Below, in pieces: positions 1-12,389 of a stretch of 64,000 nt of DNA (position 1 is the first letter of the stretch; the number at the start of each line of letters is the position of its first letter). Below the pieces are notes generated by a model, which saw nothing but the letters and a program-made list of their open reading frames with translations, was not told where the DNA came from and made no database searches. The DNA is from Carnegiea gigantea (taxonomy: Eukaryota > Streptophyta > Magnoliopsida > Caryophyllales > Cactaceae). A program made the position numbers and the translations under genes. Location of the stretch: positions 16,001 through 80,000 of the forward strand of contig JAKOGI010000826.1 of assembly GCA_029747015.1 (NCBI GenBank), written 5' to 3'.

Positions 1-800
1 ATTCGGGCGGACCCAACCCCCTTCCTTTCTGTCCGTGGCCCCCACTCCTAATTTCATAAGTACCTCAACTATCCCTCTTCCCCACCAGTCTCGCCGAGCT
101 TCCATCATGTGGGTGCATGGCTAGCTCGTGCATCTGTCATAAATTTCTATGTTTTCTGCTAAAAATATGCGCGCTTACATTAACAATTCTGACTTGATTA
201 TTCTCGATCGGATCTCAATTTTCTGATGCTTTGCTAACTGCTTTAAATATATGGGTTGTTTCACTTGATGCTACTACTAATCAACTACCGGGGCCTTTTA
301 TTTCAACCTAATTAAGCATGATTTTTGACACCTTTTACAAATTTTTATATGTTCCAAGCATATAAGATAACGCGATTAATAATTATTAGGATTCGGAATA
401 AAGCATGTTGGATTTTAATTGCTATTGAAATAATTCACAGCCCCTGATCTGAAAGCAAATACCTGTTTACAAGATTATGCCCACATAATTCTCGTTTGGG
501 AAACATGTTTCAACTTTGGCTTATTATATTATTACGAACTAATTAGGTAAACCCCATTGAAGACTGATCCAAAGGTAGTTGAAGTAATGAGTTATTAGGA
601 TTTTCTTCCATATTTTTAGTGGCTTATCCCATTTTTCTATTTAGCTGAATATGCTCCTAATAATTAGGTAGTTGTTGATTTGTTATTCTATAAGCCTGTA
701 AGTATGGCACCTCAAGTTGTTGTTACTCATCCAATTTTACAGCAAGTAATTAGAGTTAATTTTTCCTGTCCTCTTTTCTATTTTTACTGCCTCTTCATTG
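1..800. other. No gene seen
   Basis: AT-rich sequence with no convincing open reading frame, RNA gene or terminal repeat. The first 130 bases are more C-rich and could be the edge of something outside the window, but no coding pattern is visible. Confidence 0.5.
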
Positions 801-1500
801 CAAGTTTGGTATCAGAGCTAATGGTGCGTTCACATTGATAAAATGAAAGAATATGAAAATGAATGTTGTCCCACATTGATAAAATTAAAGGGTTCAAACA
901 TATATAAGCTTGTGAGTTACTCCATCTATTGTCAATTGATTTTGAGTTGGAACTTCATTTGAGTTTATGCACATTGCCCTCAATTTCTTTATGGCCCAAT
1001 TTATATAAAAACTTAATAATATATAGTATCAGAGTTGATGGTGTGTTTGATTGGGCGAAAAAAGCGTGGCATGGTAGACCCCCATGGATAAGTTTGGTGA
1101 AATGACACATAGGTGTTGATCAAGCAGGAACACGTATGCTGCAGCCTGACTCGATGGCGTGGATAAACTCTTGGGTGGTATTATGAAAAAAGCACTATGG
1201 ACAATAGCAGGAAAAAAACACATGAAATGTATAGTCGGTACCCCTGGAATAGAGTGGATGTGCGGATGTGTTCTTGATGGTGGCTTGACACTTTGGTAAA
1301 GACTTCCGCTCAAGGAGGTGCTTGTGCGTTGATGTGGTTCATAGAGACTCATGTGTGAGGGAGATATTATTAGAAATATCACACATGACTGAAGAGTACC
1401 ACATCGAAAATTTGAAGAGAATGATCATGGTATATAAATCAAGTAGACTACTCCTCCTATTTTACGGCCTTATTCCGCCAGGTGAATCGCATCCAAGGAA
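801..1500 (+). mobile_element. TRIM-like retroelement remnant
   Basis: An exact initiator-Met primer-binding word TGGTATCAGAGC lies at 807-818, and a decayed copy (AGTATCAGAG) lies near 1026. Between them is an LTR-like stretch (about 841-1010) containing CCCACATTGATAAAAT and CCCAATTTATATAAA. The same words occur in reverse orientation in the elements at 9.7 and 12.4-12.9 kb. Weakly similar sequence continues to about 1440. No protein is encoded. The call rests on the shared words and the primer-site pattern; ends and target duplication were not found. Confidence 0.5.
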
Positions 1501-2631
1501 CATCGGTTAATACTTAATACAAACTCATGAGGCTGAGAATAATACTGGAATAATCGAATATCAATTAGGTTTTTGGGATCCATCGTTTCTGTTCTATTAC
1601 ATTTTGATAATAATGACTCAGTTTTAACTTAATTTTAGATCTACCTAATGGAAATTAGGGTAAGGCGCTTGATGCATGTGCTCTTAGCTGAGCTTATCAT
1701 GATCAAGAATCTTCCCCAACATCTACACTTGAACATTTACATACCCATGCATGTGCTGTAGTGCTGCACCCCATGATCTGTGCGTGATTGTGATTTCCAT
1801 TGGGGTCCTTTGCAAAAAGGATCGGGGGTATAATTGTATAAAGTATTAGTCACATGCGTCATTGGTAAAGATCATCTCAATGAATGAGATCCGTTGGGCT
1901 CTTGTCCAACTATAGCACTTGAGATAAACACAACTGAATTAAAAGAGGTATGTTTGCCCGATCAATTAGTGGTTTACGCTAAGGATCTAGCTAATTATAT
2001 ACACTTGCTTTCAAGTTAAATTTCCATTTTCCATTACATGTAATGGGTCATGTGGTTCATTTATTTTTTAATCTTGGTTCATCTATTTTTAAGGACATCA
2101 CATTTTCGAGGAATTACTTAAGACTATTTCCAGTGTGAGTTCCAAAATTTAGAATTCTACACTGTCATATTAGCAAAAGTTTCATATTTTAAAACTTATA
2201 TTCCTACACTTCTCCAATCCATGAAATCTATTTTGTATCATTCAATAAAATATTATCATGGACCCACCCATAACATACAACTTTTTTTTTTAACTACCTA
2301 AATAATATTTTTTAAAACCAAAAAAAAAAAATTCATTAAAAAAGATAAAAGTGGAACTCGGGGTGGAATGGCAGAGCATTCTAACACGCGTTCCATGCCA
2401 TCAAAAGTACTAGTTGCAGCTTGGAGAGTGAAACTTGGCCCTGTTGGAGGAATGTGTATAACTGGCTGCGAATGGCCTAATTAACCTTCAATAAAGGTTT
2501 GAATAAACATTATTGTTCCCCTAATTTATATAAATCCACAACTGTGAAAGCAAATTTTTACATTTATGAGTAGAACCAAATAAGTGATATAAATATTCAA
2601 AAACCATTTGCATACTTTTTGATTTGATTAT
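1501..2631. other. No gene seen
   Basis: AT-rich intergenic DNA with homopolymer A and T runs around 2281-2340. No coding, RNA or terminal-repeat signal was recognised. Confidence 0.5.
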
Positions 2632-2956
2632 GGCCTTGTTTGGCAAATGACTATCAGCTATTGGCTATTTGTATTAGTTATTAGTTGTTTAAGTATTTGT
2701 ATTGACTATTCCAATTAGTTATTTGTTAAAAAATTATTTAATAAAATTAGCTATTTTTGATAAAATTTTGAGACAAAAGTTTATTTTTCAAAAAATTATT
2801 TCAAAAAACTCATAGATTTAACTTTTTTAACTTAACTTTTTGAACCCAAAAAGCTCTTCTAAAAGTTTTTTTTACCAAATACCCAAATTAATTTTTTTGG
2901 CTTGATCAAATAGCTAATTTAATCCAAATTCAAAAAATTATTTGCCAAATACACCC
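2632..2956. mobile_element. MITE with TTTGGCAAAT inverted ends
   Basis: The left end reads GGCCTTGTTTGGCAAATGA. The right end, reverse-complemented, reads GGGTGTATTTGGCAAATAA. The interior is full of TAGCTATT and TTAGTTAT words and has no open reading frame. Similar sequence occurs at 44.8-45.1 kb and 51.7-52.1 kb. The ends resemble hAT-type MITEs, but no clear 8-bp duplication was found. Confidence 0.5.
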
Positions 2957-3404
2957 TATTAATTTTATATCATTGACCTTTTTTTGAACCAAACGCTCCT
3001 AATTCTATTCTTTTTCTATCTCGGTAGCCTTGGTTAGGTAACTTAGGTTGTTGTTAGACGACTGCAGAGCAAACAAACATGTGGCATCATTTAAGTCAGA
3101 GTCAAAAGGCTCACCACTCAAGATCGAGTCATGACCCAAACAACCAACCAACCCACCCATAAAACTGAAGACTGTACAACAGCTGATTAGGGAGAATGAA
3201 AATCAGGGACATCTCACATGTACCTCACCCAGCCCCCAGTGCCGCATCACATGGAATTCGCAACCGGCTATTCATTCGGTCCCTTTTTTTTTTTTTATAA
3301 TATCCTTACAATTATTGCCATTAACACTTGTATTCCCAGTTGGATAAATGGATAAAATCTGTTATACTATTTTGATTAATGGTATTTGCTGATTTTGGTT
3401 ACTT

Positions 3405-4316
<912 letters not shown>

Positions 4317-4671
4317 GGGTAACTTCCTTAAAAACAATATTAGGAGTTTCAATTCAGACTTTATCAAAAATGATTTTTAATTTTTACTTCCAAATAAAAT
4401 TGGCGAAAATGTCAACTAAATTGTTCAAATTTTTAAAAACATCAACTGAGTTGTCATAGTAGAGATAGATATTAACCAAATGAAATAATTTTCACTCAAA
4501 TTATAATTTAGATTTGAGCTGCTTTGAATTTATACATCTACTTATATCCAAGGGAGGGAGACATGTTCACAACTACATTTTTAAAACAAGATTAAGAAAT
4601 ATATTATCCTATTAAAGTTGATTCTAGTCTAAAAAAGTTTGGGTACATTGGCCACTGAAGAAAAACTTTTA

Positions 4672-5069
4672 GACTGTGTTTGATCCTTAGAAAATTTGAT
4701 GGAAAGAAAAGTTGAAGGAAAAAAAATTGTGAAGGAAAAAAAGTAGGGAGAAAATGAGTTTTTTTTTTTTGTTTGGATTGAAAAAAAAATATATAAGAAT
4801 TTCGATGAAAAATTTAAATGTTGATGAGCTCCTTAATCATATTGATGTCATCTAAGTGATGTAAGATTGGAGAAAGTTGGGAATTTTTCTTAAATTTTTC
4901 TCACAATTTTATGAGGAAAATTTTATCACTTATTTCTAACAAATTTTTCACTTAACTTTTCCCCATATTTTTTTCTTTGTGATTTTCTCTAATCCAAACA
5001 CAAGAAAAAAAGTAACTTTCTTATTTTTTTTTTTTTTTCCATCAAATTTTTCAAGGTCCAAACAAAGCC
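4672..5069. mobile_element. Tourist-like MITE, TTA duplication
   Basis: The left end GACTGTGTTTGATCCTTAGA and the reverse complement of the right end GGCTTTGTTTGGACCTTGAA form long imperfect inverted repeats. These continue inward as AAATTTGATGGAAA on both sides. A 3-bp TTA flanks both ends (4669-4671 and 5070-5072), as in PIF/Harbinger-derived MITEs. It is about 400 bp long with no coding capacity. Confidence 0.65.
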
Positions 5070-5220
5070 TTAGTTCTTAAATATTTTCTCTTATGAAATT
5101 TTCCATCCTTTCCCCTTCTCAACCAACCAACTTTTAAATTTAGATATCTAAAATTGAATATTTGAAAAACTCTTCTCTTACTTAATTAGGGATTTGGGGC
5201 CTACCAGTAGGACATTTGTC

Positions 5221-5660
5221 TAGGGTTAGCAAAAAACTGTCCGACACGAATACTTGGATTTGTTCGACCCGAAAAAAACCGGGCATGGATACAATTTTAT
5301 GTCCAAATTTGAAAACCGGACATCCGGACATGTCCCGATTGAAAACCGGGCCGGGTTGGGGTTTACTAAACCGGGCCGGGTTGTCCGAATGTGGTGCCAA
5401 ATGCGGTCCGGAAAAATTTGGACAACGGGACAGTCCGAACCTGAATGTGAACTGGATAAGAATTTTGTGGGCTTGGGCTCCTAACGGCTAGGCAGAATAG
5501 GCGGGCTTTTTAATTTTTTGGTTAAAAAGATGAAAAAATTTAAACACCAAATTAGAAACCCTAGAATGACACTTGGGGTTGAAAAAACTGAATGAGCCGT
5601 GGCCCACTTTCTCTCGCCTCCTCGCTCACTTTCTCTCTCCTCCCACGCATCTCTCGCTCA
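5221..5660. mobile_element. hAT-type terminus with CCGGAC words
   Basis: It starts TAGGGTTAGC and carries many short GC-rich palindromic words (CCGGACATCCGG, GGGCCGGGTT, TCCGGA) in otherwise AT-rich DNA. This is the subterminal style of the other hAT elements in this window. Open frames here are shadows of the word repeats. No matching second end was found, so it may be one end of a broken element. Confidence 0.35.
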
Positions 5661-6099
5661 AATTGATGTCACATAAATTAGCCAAATTGCACGTATTTTA
5701 CGGCGCAAGTGCGTGGCCAGATCGAATATGCTGAACCATCCTCCCTGCATGTGGCCATAATAAAGGTTGAAAGAAACAACCATACGTCATACAAAATTAC
5801 AAATATCTTTCAGGCATTTAGATCTCCAGCATTCCTTCTTCAAGAAGGTCTCGCGCCATGAATTTGATCGAACTCATTTTCACCAGAACTATTTACCTCG
5901 ACTTTGGCTCGGTTGAGTCGTTTGGGGAGTTTGCCCTGACTTCATTGAGCTTATTTGTCCATTTTGGAAGAAAAGCAGGCCATACTCTATGGTTGTATCT
6001 AGATATGTAGTGTGTCATCGAATATCTAAACTGTTACAATAGAGCTTCTCTTTAATAGTTATAGTATAATCTAATGGAAGAAGTGTTTAGTTGATGTGA

Positions 6100-6754
6100 T
6101 ATATATTGCACTTGAAAGGGAGATCATCATAGTGTACAAAAATCGAAAAATCACAAAAAACCCTAGAAAATTCACATTACAATCGAAAATAATAGAATCA
6201 ACAAACCCAAGCATACCTCCACTAAATGAAACGCCACACTGGAAGCCGCCGGCCACCGGCGGGTGGAGAGGAGAACAGTTCGCAGTCGCAGAGAGTCCGG
6301 AGAGGCAGAGACCAAGAGGCTCAGAAGAAGAAGAAGAAGAACAGTGAGCGAGAGCCGAGATCTGAGGCAGGCAAATGAGAGATTCTGAGATTGAGAGAAG
6401 GAGAAGAGACTGGAGATGGAGAAGGAGAGGAGACTGGAGATGGAGAAGGAGAAGAACTCGAGGGCTCGAACGAAGAAGAAGAAACGCAGAGCCATAACGG
6501 AAATCGGGCAAAGGAAAGGAAAAGTGAAAAACTAAATCCAAAAGCCTATTATTACTGGGGAGGAAAAGGAGGGGAAAAAAAAAACTTCACTGATGTCGGT
6601 CCGGTCCAATCCACTGACTGGTCCATCCGGACCAGACCAAAGACCGAAAACAGAAAAGGAGAGGACCGAGGACTGGACCGAAAGAGCACGGTCCGGTCGG
6701 TCCGCGTCGGTCTTCGGTTCGGTCTAGTCCTGGACCATTTAATGAACAGCCCTA
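6100..6754. mobile_element. 3' half of a non-autonomous hAT element
   Basis: The right end, GGACCATTTAATGAACAGCC CTA split at 6750, matches the right end of the complete element at 19483..20768, including the terminal TGAACAGCCCTA and the dense GGTCCGGTC/GACCGGACC words before it. The inner part (GAA-rich, AACCCTAG words) also resembles that copy. The left terminus TAGGGGTGTTCA is missing, so the copy is 5'-truncated or rearranged. Reading frames through the GAA repeats and GGTCC words are not genes. Confidence 0.6.
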
Positions 6755-6796
6755 TCTGTTTGACGCCGAGTATAAACTGCGGCCTTGAAAATGGGC

Positions 6797-7035
6797 CCCA
6801 GTCTCTATCAGAAACTGAAAGACTTCTGCAGTCTCTGCTGGAGATCGAGAAAGTTGGTCTCTAGTGGAGACCGTATCTGACAGTCTCAGCTGGAGGCCAT
6901 CAGATTTTGGTCTCTAACGGAGACTGAAGACCGTGGTCTCCAATAGAGACCAGAACTTGTGGTCTCAAACAGAGACCATATAAGCCCAGACTCCAATAAA
7001 GTCTAAATACTTTTGGTCTCAAATTTAGGTCCAAA
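6797..7035. repeat. Cluster of GGTCTC/GAGACC inverted words
   Basis: GGTCTC and GAGACC alternate about every 20-30 bases, often as GGTCTCnnnnnGAGACC hairpins (for example near 6856, 6917, 6940 and 6961). It directly follows the hAT right end. It is non-coding, and the origin is unknown. Confidence 0.7.
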
Positions 7036-7349
7036 TACATCGCATAAATGTGATGATCTAAACTCGCACTAGAGGTTAGAATAACTTAACTCATACTAGA
7101 GGTGAGAATAACCTAGCTCAAATAGTGAGAAAAACATAAGCAACATAGCTTTTCCAAAAGGGAGAGGAAATTTATTGGAAAGAGGGGAAAAAAACCAGTA
7201 GATACCTTATAAATGAATAAAATTTCAAGAAGCACAAGACATGGGGTTTACGACCAGCAATAATAGCTGATGGTAACCTCTTATTAAAGTAGATAATGGT
7301 TAGGATTTTTTTGTGGCAAGACTCAAGTTTGTTGAGAGAGGAGGAGAAG
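7036..7349. other. No gene seen
   Basis: AT-rich spacer with a short duplicated phrase near 7070-7110 (CTCGCACTAGAGG, then CTCATACTAGAGG). Nothing else was recognised. Confidence 0.5.
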
Positions 7350-8008
7350 TAGAAATGACAAATATATCAGAGTTCGAGGCATATCTGATTTGTTTGAGGT
7401 AAAATGATCTGATTTGTACCTGAAAAAATATATATATTTGAGTCCGAGTGCGAAAAAGTAATCCAGATCTGAGTTGGATGTGGATTGGATTATGAGGTAA
7501 GATAACATCTGATTCCATTTTTCAATCCATCCGACTATTTTATTAAATAACAAAAATGCAAATCTAAAATTTTACAAATCTAGTCTAACATCCAATCTTA
7601 ATTAGTTGCTTAGTCGGAGTTATCTCTCTCTCTCTCTCTCATACTCTTAGCCTCACTCTATTGTCGACTAGGCAAATGATATCATCTGTCTCCTTATCAC
7701 TTGTTAGTCTACCATAGTTTAGCATTAAATGTTAAAATATTCGGTTGGTGCTATAGGAAGACACATATTATCGCATCGATAAGTTAACAGAACAAGTTTA
7801 TATGAAAAAATAGTACAAATTGTTGTGGGAAAGGGAAATCTATTCGGATTGGATTAAATCTGACTCCGATCGACTCCGAGTCGAACCGGGTTCAGAGGTT
7901 ACCTTTGATCCATCAGATTGGATTCGGATCGAATTTTTGGATCCTAAACTCAGATTGAGATTTAAATGTTCTAACATCCTATCCAAATCCGGTCTGTTGT
8001 CATCCCTA
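7350..8008. mobile_element. hAT-type MITE with ATTCGGAT words
   Basis: The left terminus TAGAAATGACAA pairs with the right terminus TTGTCATCCCTA. Flanking octamers AGGAGAAG (7342-7349) and AATAGAAG (8009-8016) agree at 6 of 8 positions. Both subterminal parts hold repeated GGATTGGATT, ATTCGGATC and CCGAGTC words. It has no transposase. Confidence 0.6.
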
Positions 8009-8189
8009 AATAGAAGGTAGAGGTTAGATGGATGCACTAAAAAACCTCACTCATTAGCCCTAATCCACCATCATCATTAAAATCATTATAAAATGCTAAA
8101 ACAACTATGTTAGATCCAAGGGCGGAGCCGTGATTCAAACTAAGGGGGGCGAGATTAATAATACATATAGTATAAACTTTACTATTTCT

Positions 8190-8382
8190 GAAAATTAAGT
8201 TTTGCTTTTCTTGATTGAGAATTTAGGAATTAGAATTGGGGTAATTTGTGTTTATCATAAACAAACACAAATTTGCCTAAAGTCAATGAATTTAACACAA
8301 ATAAACAAACAACAACCAACAAATTACCTCAATTCTAATTCCTAAATTCTCAATCAAGAAAAGCAAAATCTAATTTTTTTAA
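8190..8382. repeat. Internal hairpin of the Mutator-like element
   Basis: Two arms of about 60 bases (8190-8255 and 8318-8382) are reverse complements with few mismatches, sharing TTGATTGAGAATTTAGGAAT. They are separated by about 60 bases of AAC-rich loop. A transcript would fold into a long stem. I see no mature-miRNA evidence. Confidence 0.7.
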
Positions 8383-8940
8383 TTGATGAGTAAATCTCTA
8401 AATTAACCACGTATTCAACACAAATTCAATAAAAATTAGTAAACTAAACGTAAACAATGAAGTAATTACAAATAAAATAAGCCCAACTTTAAATCTTCAA
8501 TCAAGAAGACAATTAGATTAAAATCCTCATTTTTCAATTCATGAATCTTGAGCAATTCACTAAATTAATCAATTATTTAACATAAATCTAACTAAAATCA
8601 GTAAAATAAACATAATTATTAACAAAAAAACAAAATTAAAAACAAAAATTGAGTATTTTTGAGAATTACCTCAAATTGGAATTTGGGATTTAGGAGTTAG
8701 GAGGAGAACTGAGGAGGAGTGGAGGCGGCTGCCGGCACAAGTGGCGGGCCTGGCGGCCGATCGACGGACGGTGGCTAACTGCAGAGAGTGAGAGAGAGAG
8801 TAAGTGGGCAGGGGCTGGCAAGAGTCGAGACGTGAGCAAAAGACTAGAGAGAGTCGAGAGGCAGCCACATAAATTAGGGAGAATAAATGTCCAAAACTTA
8901 AAAAAAAAAAAACATACAAGGGATTATAAAAGCAGAGTGA

Positions 8941-9020
8941 CGACTAGCAAGAGTCGAACCCGTGACCACCTGAAACAAGGTGGCAACCGACCATCCTGCT
9001 AAGCACAACTTTGCAAAATA
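8941..9020 (-). other. tRNA-like segment
   Basis: On the minus strand there is a T-arm-like word GGGTTCGACTC, preceded by a possible anticodon-arm stem CCACC...GGTGG and, further upstream, TTAGCAGGATGG, which recalls a D-arm or box A. The anticodon loop would be 8 bases and the T stem pairs poorly. This is probably a tRNA-derived remnant carried by the surrounding element, not a functional tRNA gene. Confidence 0.3.
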
Positions 9021-9149
9021 TATTTGAACCAATTAATATATGTCTATTTTTTTATCCACAAAATATCCCACATTTAATTTTTTTCCCAAAAAACTGGGGG
9101 GTCAATTGACCCCCTTTGACCCAATGTAGCTCCGCCCATGGTTAGATCT

Positions 9150-9669
9150 GGTTGGCATATTTCAACCGTGAAGATGAAGTTTTGCACAGCCGCAGAATCT
9201 TGTCTGGTTCCTTGCTTTGTCGCAACTTAGTCTTGTGTTATATTTAGTGATAATATCTTTTTCCGTTGTTCCTAAAGTTTGGATAGGTTTATTTATACAT
9301 GTACACAAGAGTCTCATTATCTATCAACTTATGCACCTAGTTATAAATTAAATACATAAAGAATGGAACACAGAGTGCCGAAAAATATTATCGGCTAAAT
9401 CTAGCCTTAATTTAAATTTAACATATTTATATACTTATTAAGGGTTGTATCAGAAACGGGAGACAAATGAAGGCGAGAATGAGGTATTTAAGCTAAAAAG
9501 GTAAGGGAAAGAAAAACAAGAGATTTGGGAAATGTAAGGTTCATGAAAGATGAAATCGATAAGGTTACGTCGAAGACATCTTCATAAAAGAAAGACAGCA
9601 AATTAAAGCTACTTCTATAAGTCAAGTGAGGTTCCATTCTATCACCCCAAAAGATTATGATACTAAGTT
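9150..9669. other. No gene seen
   Basis: AT-rich intergenic sequence with no open reading frame of interest and no repeat ends that I could pair. Confidence 0.5.
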
Positions 9670-10015
9670 AAATTTTATATTAATTGGGGCTTTAAGAAAA
9701 TCAAACTACGTATATAAGTAAGTGAAATTCCAACCTAAAAGCGATTTGCAATTGATGGAGTAACTTAATAGTTTGTAAGCATGCTCAAGACCTTCTATTT
9801 TATCAATGTGAAACAACATTCACTTTCATATTCTTCACATGCCCCCTTACATGTGGGCTATTGATAAGACCTAATATGTGGTATGATCCCTACATGGGAC
9901 AGTGACAAACCAAGGTCGAGCACAACCTTGGCTCTGATATCGTGTTAAAATTTTTATATATAAATTAGGCCATAAACAAAGAGTCATGCTTATATGCTTA
10001 AATGAGGTTATATTA
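9670..10015 (-). mobile_element. TRIM-like element, partial
   Basis: In minus orientation it shows an LTR-like part (TTAATTGGGGC and ATCAATGTG words), a polypurine tract (plus-strand CATGCCCCCTTACATGTGGG near 9838) and a decayed initiator-Met primer site (plus-strand GGCTCTGATATCG near 9930). A piece of a second LTR follows. The layout matches the more complete element at 12390..12933. It is non-coding. Confidence 0.55.
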
Positions 10016-10339
10016 AATATATTGGCTGCTAAGATTCGAACATGAGATCTCAGAAAGGTTCTGATACCATATTCAAGAACCATCTCAACCAAAAGTTTAA
10101 ACTTATAGTTCAAGGCCTATGAATTAGAGTATAAAACCCATTTCTAGGCCTTTAACAATTACCTTAAACTTTTAATTGAGTTGGTTCTTAAGCATAGCAT
10201 CAGAGTCTTTCTGAGCCAAGGGCCTCTGAGCCAAATTAAATGGCATTCGCGTAAGGGGGCATGTTACAGTATGAAACTAATTCTTGGACCTTCAAATACA
10301 AGCTTTAGCTTTTGATTCAGATGATTCTTGAACACTCTT
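10016..10339. repeat. Dispersed repeat with AAGAACCATCTCAACC
   Basis: The phrase AAGAACCATCTCAACCAAAA near 10074 recurs, slightly changed, near 28365 and 39457, each followed by AGTTTAAA and a GATTGAAGG-like word. A diverged inverted form follows at 10160-10330 (TTGAGTTGGTTCTTAAGC). It is probably a short non-coding retroelement. Family not recognised. Confidence 0.45.
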
Positions 10340-12268
10340 CAATGCGGAAAGGATTAAAAATTCCCAGCATAGTGAGCAAGAGAATAACAAAGGGCAACAC
10401 AATTTTAGGGTCTATAACCTTACTACCATAGGTGAGATTAAAGAGGTATTAAAGAAGATAAAGACTGGTAAGGAGTTGGGCCCAATAGTATGCTTGTGGA
10501 AATTTGGAAGTGTTGGGTGAGAAGGACCTTAATAGGTTAACAGAGCTATTTATTATTATTTTTAGAACCACAAAGATGCCCTATGAATGAGAATTTAATT
10601 ATTACAATTATCCCACTATACAAATACAAGTATGATATTCAATAATTACAGAGGCATAAAGCTGCTTAGTACACTATGAAGTTGTGAGAAAGGTGATTGA
10701 GAGGAGGTTGAGGAAGGATATAACAATTTCGGAGAACCAATTTTTGTCAAATTTGTTTTTAGGCATGGTAGATCAACAACAGAAGTTATCCATCTCATAC
10801 AAAGCTCATGAAATTCTACAGGGATGCGACAAAGGATCTCCACATAGTGTTTATCGGCTTAGAGAAAAAAATACGATGGAATGCCTAGAGAAGTGTTATG
10901 GAGGTGCTTAGAGATGAAAGATGTGCCGGTTGATTATATTCTAGTTATTACAGATATATACAAGGGACTAAAGACAAAAGTTAGGGCCTTAAGAAGGGAT
11001 ACTAAGGATTTTCTTATAGATACTAGCCTTCACAAGGATCGGCATTGAGACTTTTTTATTTATTATAGTTATGAATGAGGTTGCTAAAGGGATTCAAGAT
11101 GAGGTACTGAGGTATATGCAATTTGCTGATAATATTGCTCTTATTGATGAGACAAGTGAGGGAGTTAACAACAAGGTGGAGCACTTGAGAGACACCTTAC
11201 AGTTTAAAGGTTTCAAGTTGAGTAGGTAAGAGACCGAATACTTAGAATGTCGATTCACTGTAGTGGATGGTGAATTTGGAGACAAAGTAACCATTAGTGG
11301 TGTGGCAGTACTAAAGGTTGAAAAGTTTAGGTACTTAGCCTCAGTCATTCAAGAGAAAGTAGACATTAACAAGGATACTAACCAGTAACAAAAGTGGGAT
11401 GATAAAAACAAAAGAATAACTTAGAAGCATTTTGTGATAAGAGGATCCCACTGATTGAAGGGGATAATTTATCGTATGGTTGCTAGAACAGTATTGTTGT
11501 ATGGTGCCAAACATTGGCCAATTAAGAGGACTTAGGTATAGAGGGTAATGATAAACTGAGATGAAGATGTTTCGTTGCATGTGTGATCATACAACACTAG
11601 ATGGGATGAGGAATGAAATGATCATAGTAAAGTAGGAGTTTCACATATAGAGGCTAAGAAGAAGAAGTTAAATCCAGATGGTTTGGGCATGTAAAGAGGA
11701 AGAATTTAGACACACTAGTGAGGAGATCCAAGAGGATTGAGTTTTCGAATTGCAAGAGATGTCGAGGCAAATCTCAAAGGAGTTGGAATGAAGTGGTCAG
11801 AAACAATCTAATTGATATAGGACCAATGAAAGACACGACTTAATTAGGATAGGAGTATATGGAGATGTAGGATCAAGGCCCCAGACCTTAGATAGCCTGT
11901 TATCTTACTTCCTTTTGGCTTCTGAGTGTATAAGAAATGTTGATGTGTGGTTTATAACTTATCATGTATTTTTATGTACTATGTTTTGTTGGTAGTTTTT
12001 TTGTTTCTGACATGCGTCATTATTATCTAATTTAGTGCCACTTAATGTGTCACAATTTTATATTATGTTTTTGGGTTTTTTGCTATCTCTTATTTGTCAA
12101 AAGTTTTCCAACTCACAAATATTTTTCCAAAAATTTGTTTACACAGATCTTTTGGAATCGGCCTCTACATAGCCAGTGATGCACACATAGGTAAAACCTC
12201 CTATATTTGAATTTTTTCAGCCCATAAAAGTAAGAACTTGTACATGAGAGTTGTTGTTATTGTTGTAT
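10340..12268 (+). pseudogene. LINE reverse transcriptase remnant
   Basis: This is a decayed non-LTR retrotransposon ORF2 fragment. In shifting forward frames one reads conserved plant LINE reverse-transcriptase blocks: NNYRGIKLL near 10645, ERRLRKDITISENQF near 10700, MPREVLWR near 10880, MNEVAKGIQDEV near 11070-11100, and MQFADNIALIDET near 11118. Intact LINEs have FADD at the catalytic site; here the second aspartate is asparagine, so even this block is dead. VEKFRYLAS follows near 11320. At least one stop (TGA at 10588-10590, after KMPYE) replaces a tryptophan of the family's DEW motif. The tail near 12250 contains GTTGTTGTT, as in plant LINE 3' ends. Several frameshifts separate the blocks. 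Family assignment is confident; exact ends are not. Confidence 0.8.
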
Positions 12269-12389
12269 ATCTAAACTTGATAGACGTTTAAGGCAAAACC
12301 ATCTAGTTTCCTATGGACTAGCAGCACAAGTTATCAAATGAATCAAAGATCATGTTCAAGATGTCTAATCGAACATTTCAGTTTGTTAA

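Larger units (their letters stand above)
8118..9140. mobile_element. Mutator-like non-autonomous element
   Basis: The short inverted ends AAGGGCGGAGC and (reverse-complemented) CATGGGCGGAGC are flanked by a near-perfect 9-bp duplication, GTTAGATCC at 8109-8117 and GTTAGATCT at 9141-9149. A 9-bp duplication is typical of Mutator-like elements. Internally there is a long perfect-looking hairpin, a GC-rich gene-like stretch (about 8690-8880) and a tRNA-like segment. No transposase is encoded. Confidence 0.6.

Noticed and set aside
5216..5491. Two overlapping 76- and 91-codon frames
   Set aside because: They translate CCGGAC/GGGCCGG word repeats of an hAT-like terminus, with no domain.
8190..8382. 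MicroRNA precursor
   Set aside because: The arms are too long and too perfect for a typical conserved plant miRNA, and it sits in a transposon; an inverted-repeat siRNA source is more likely.
8941..9020. Functional tRNA gene
   Set aside because: The cloverleaf cannot be completed: the anticodon loop has the wrong size and the T stem mispairs.
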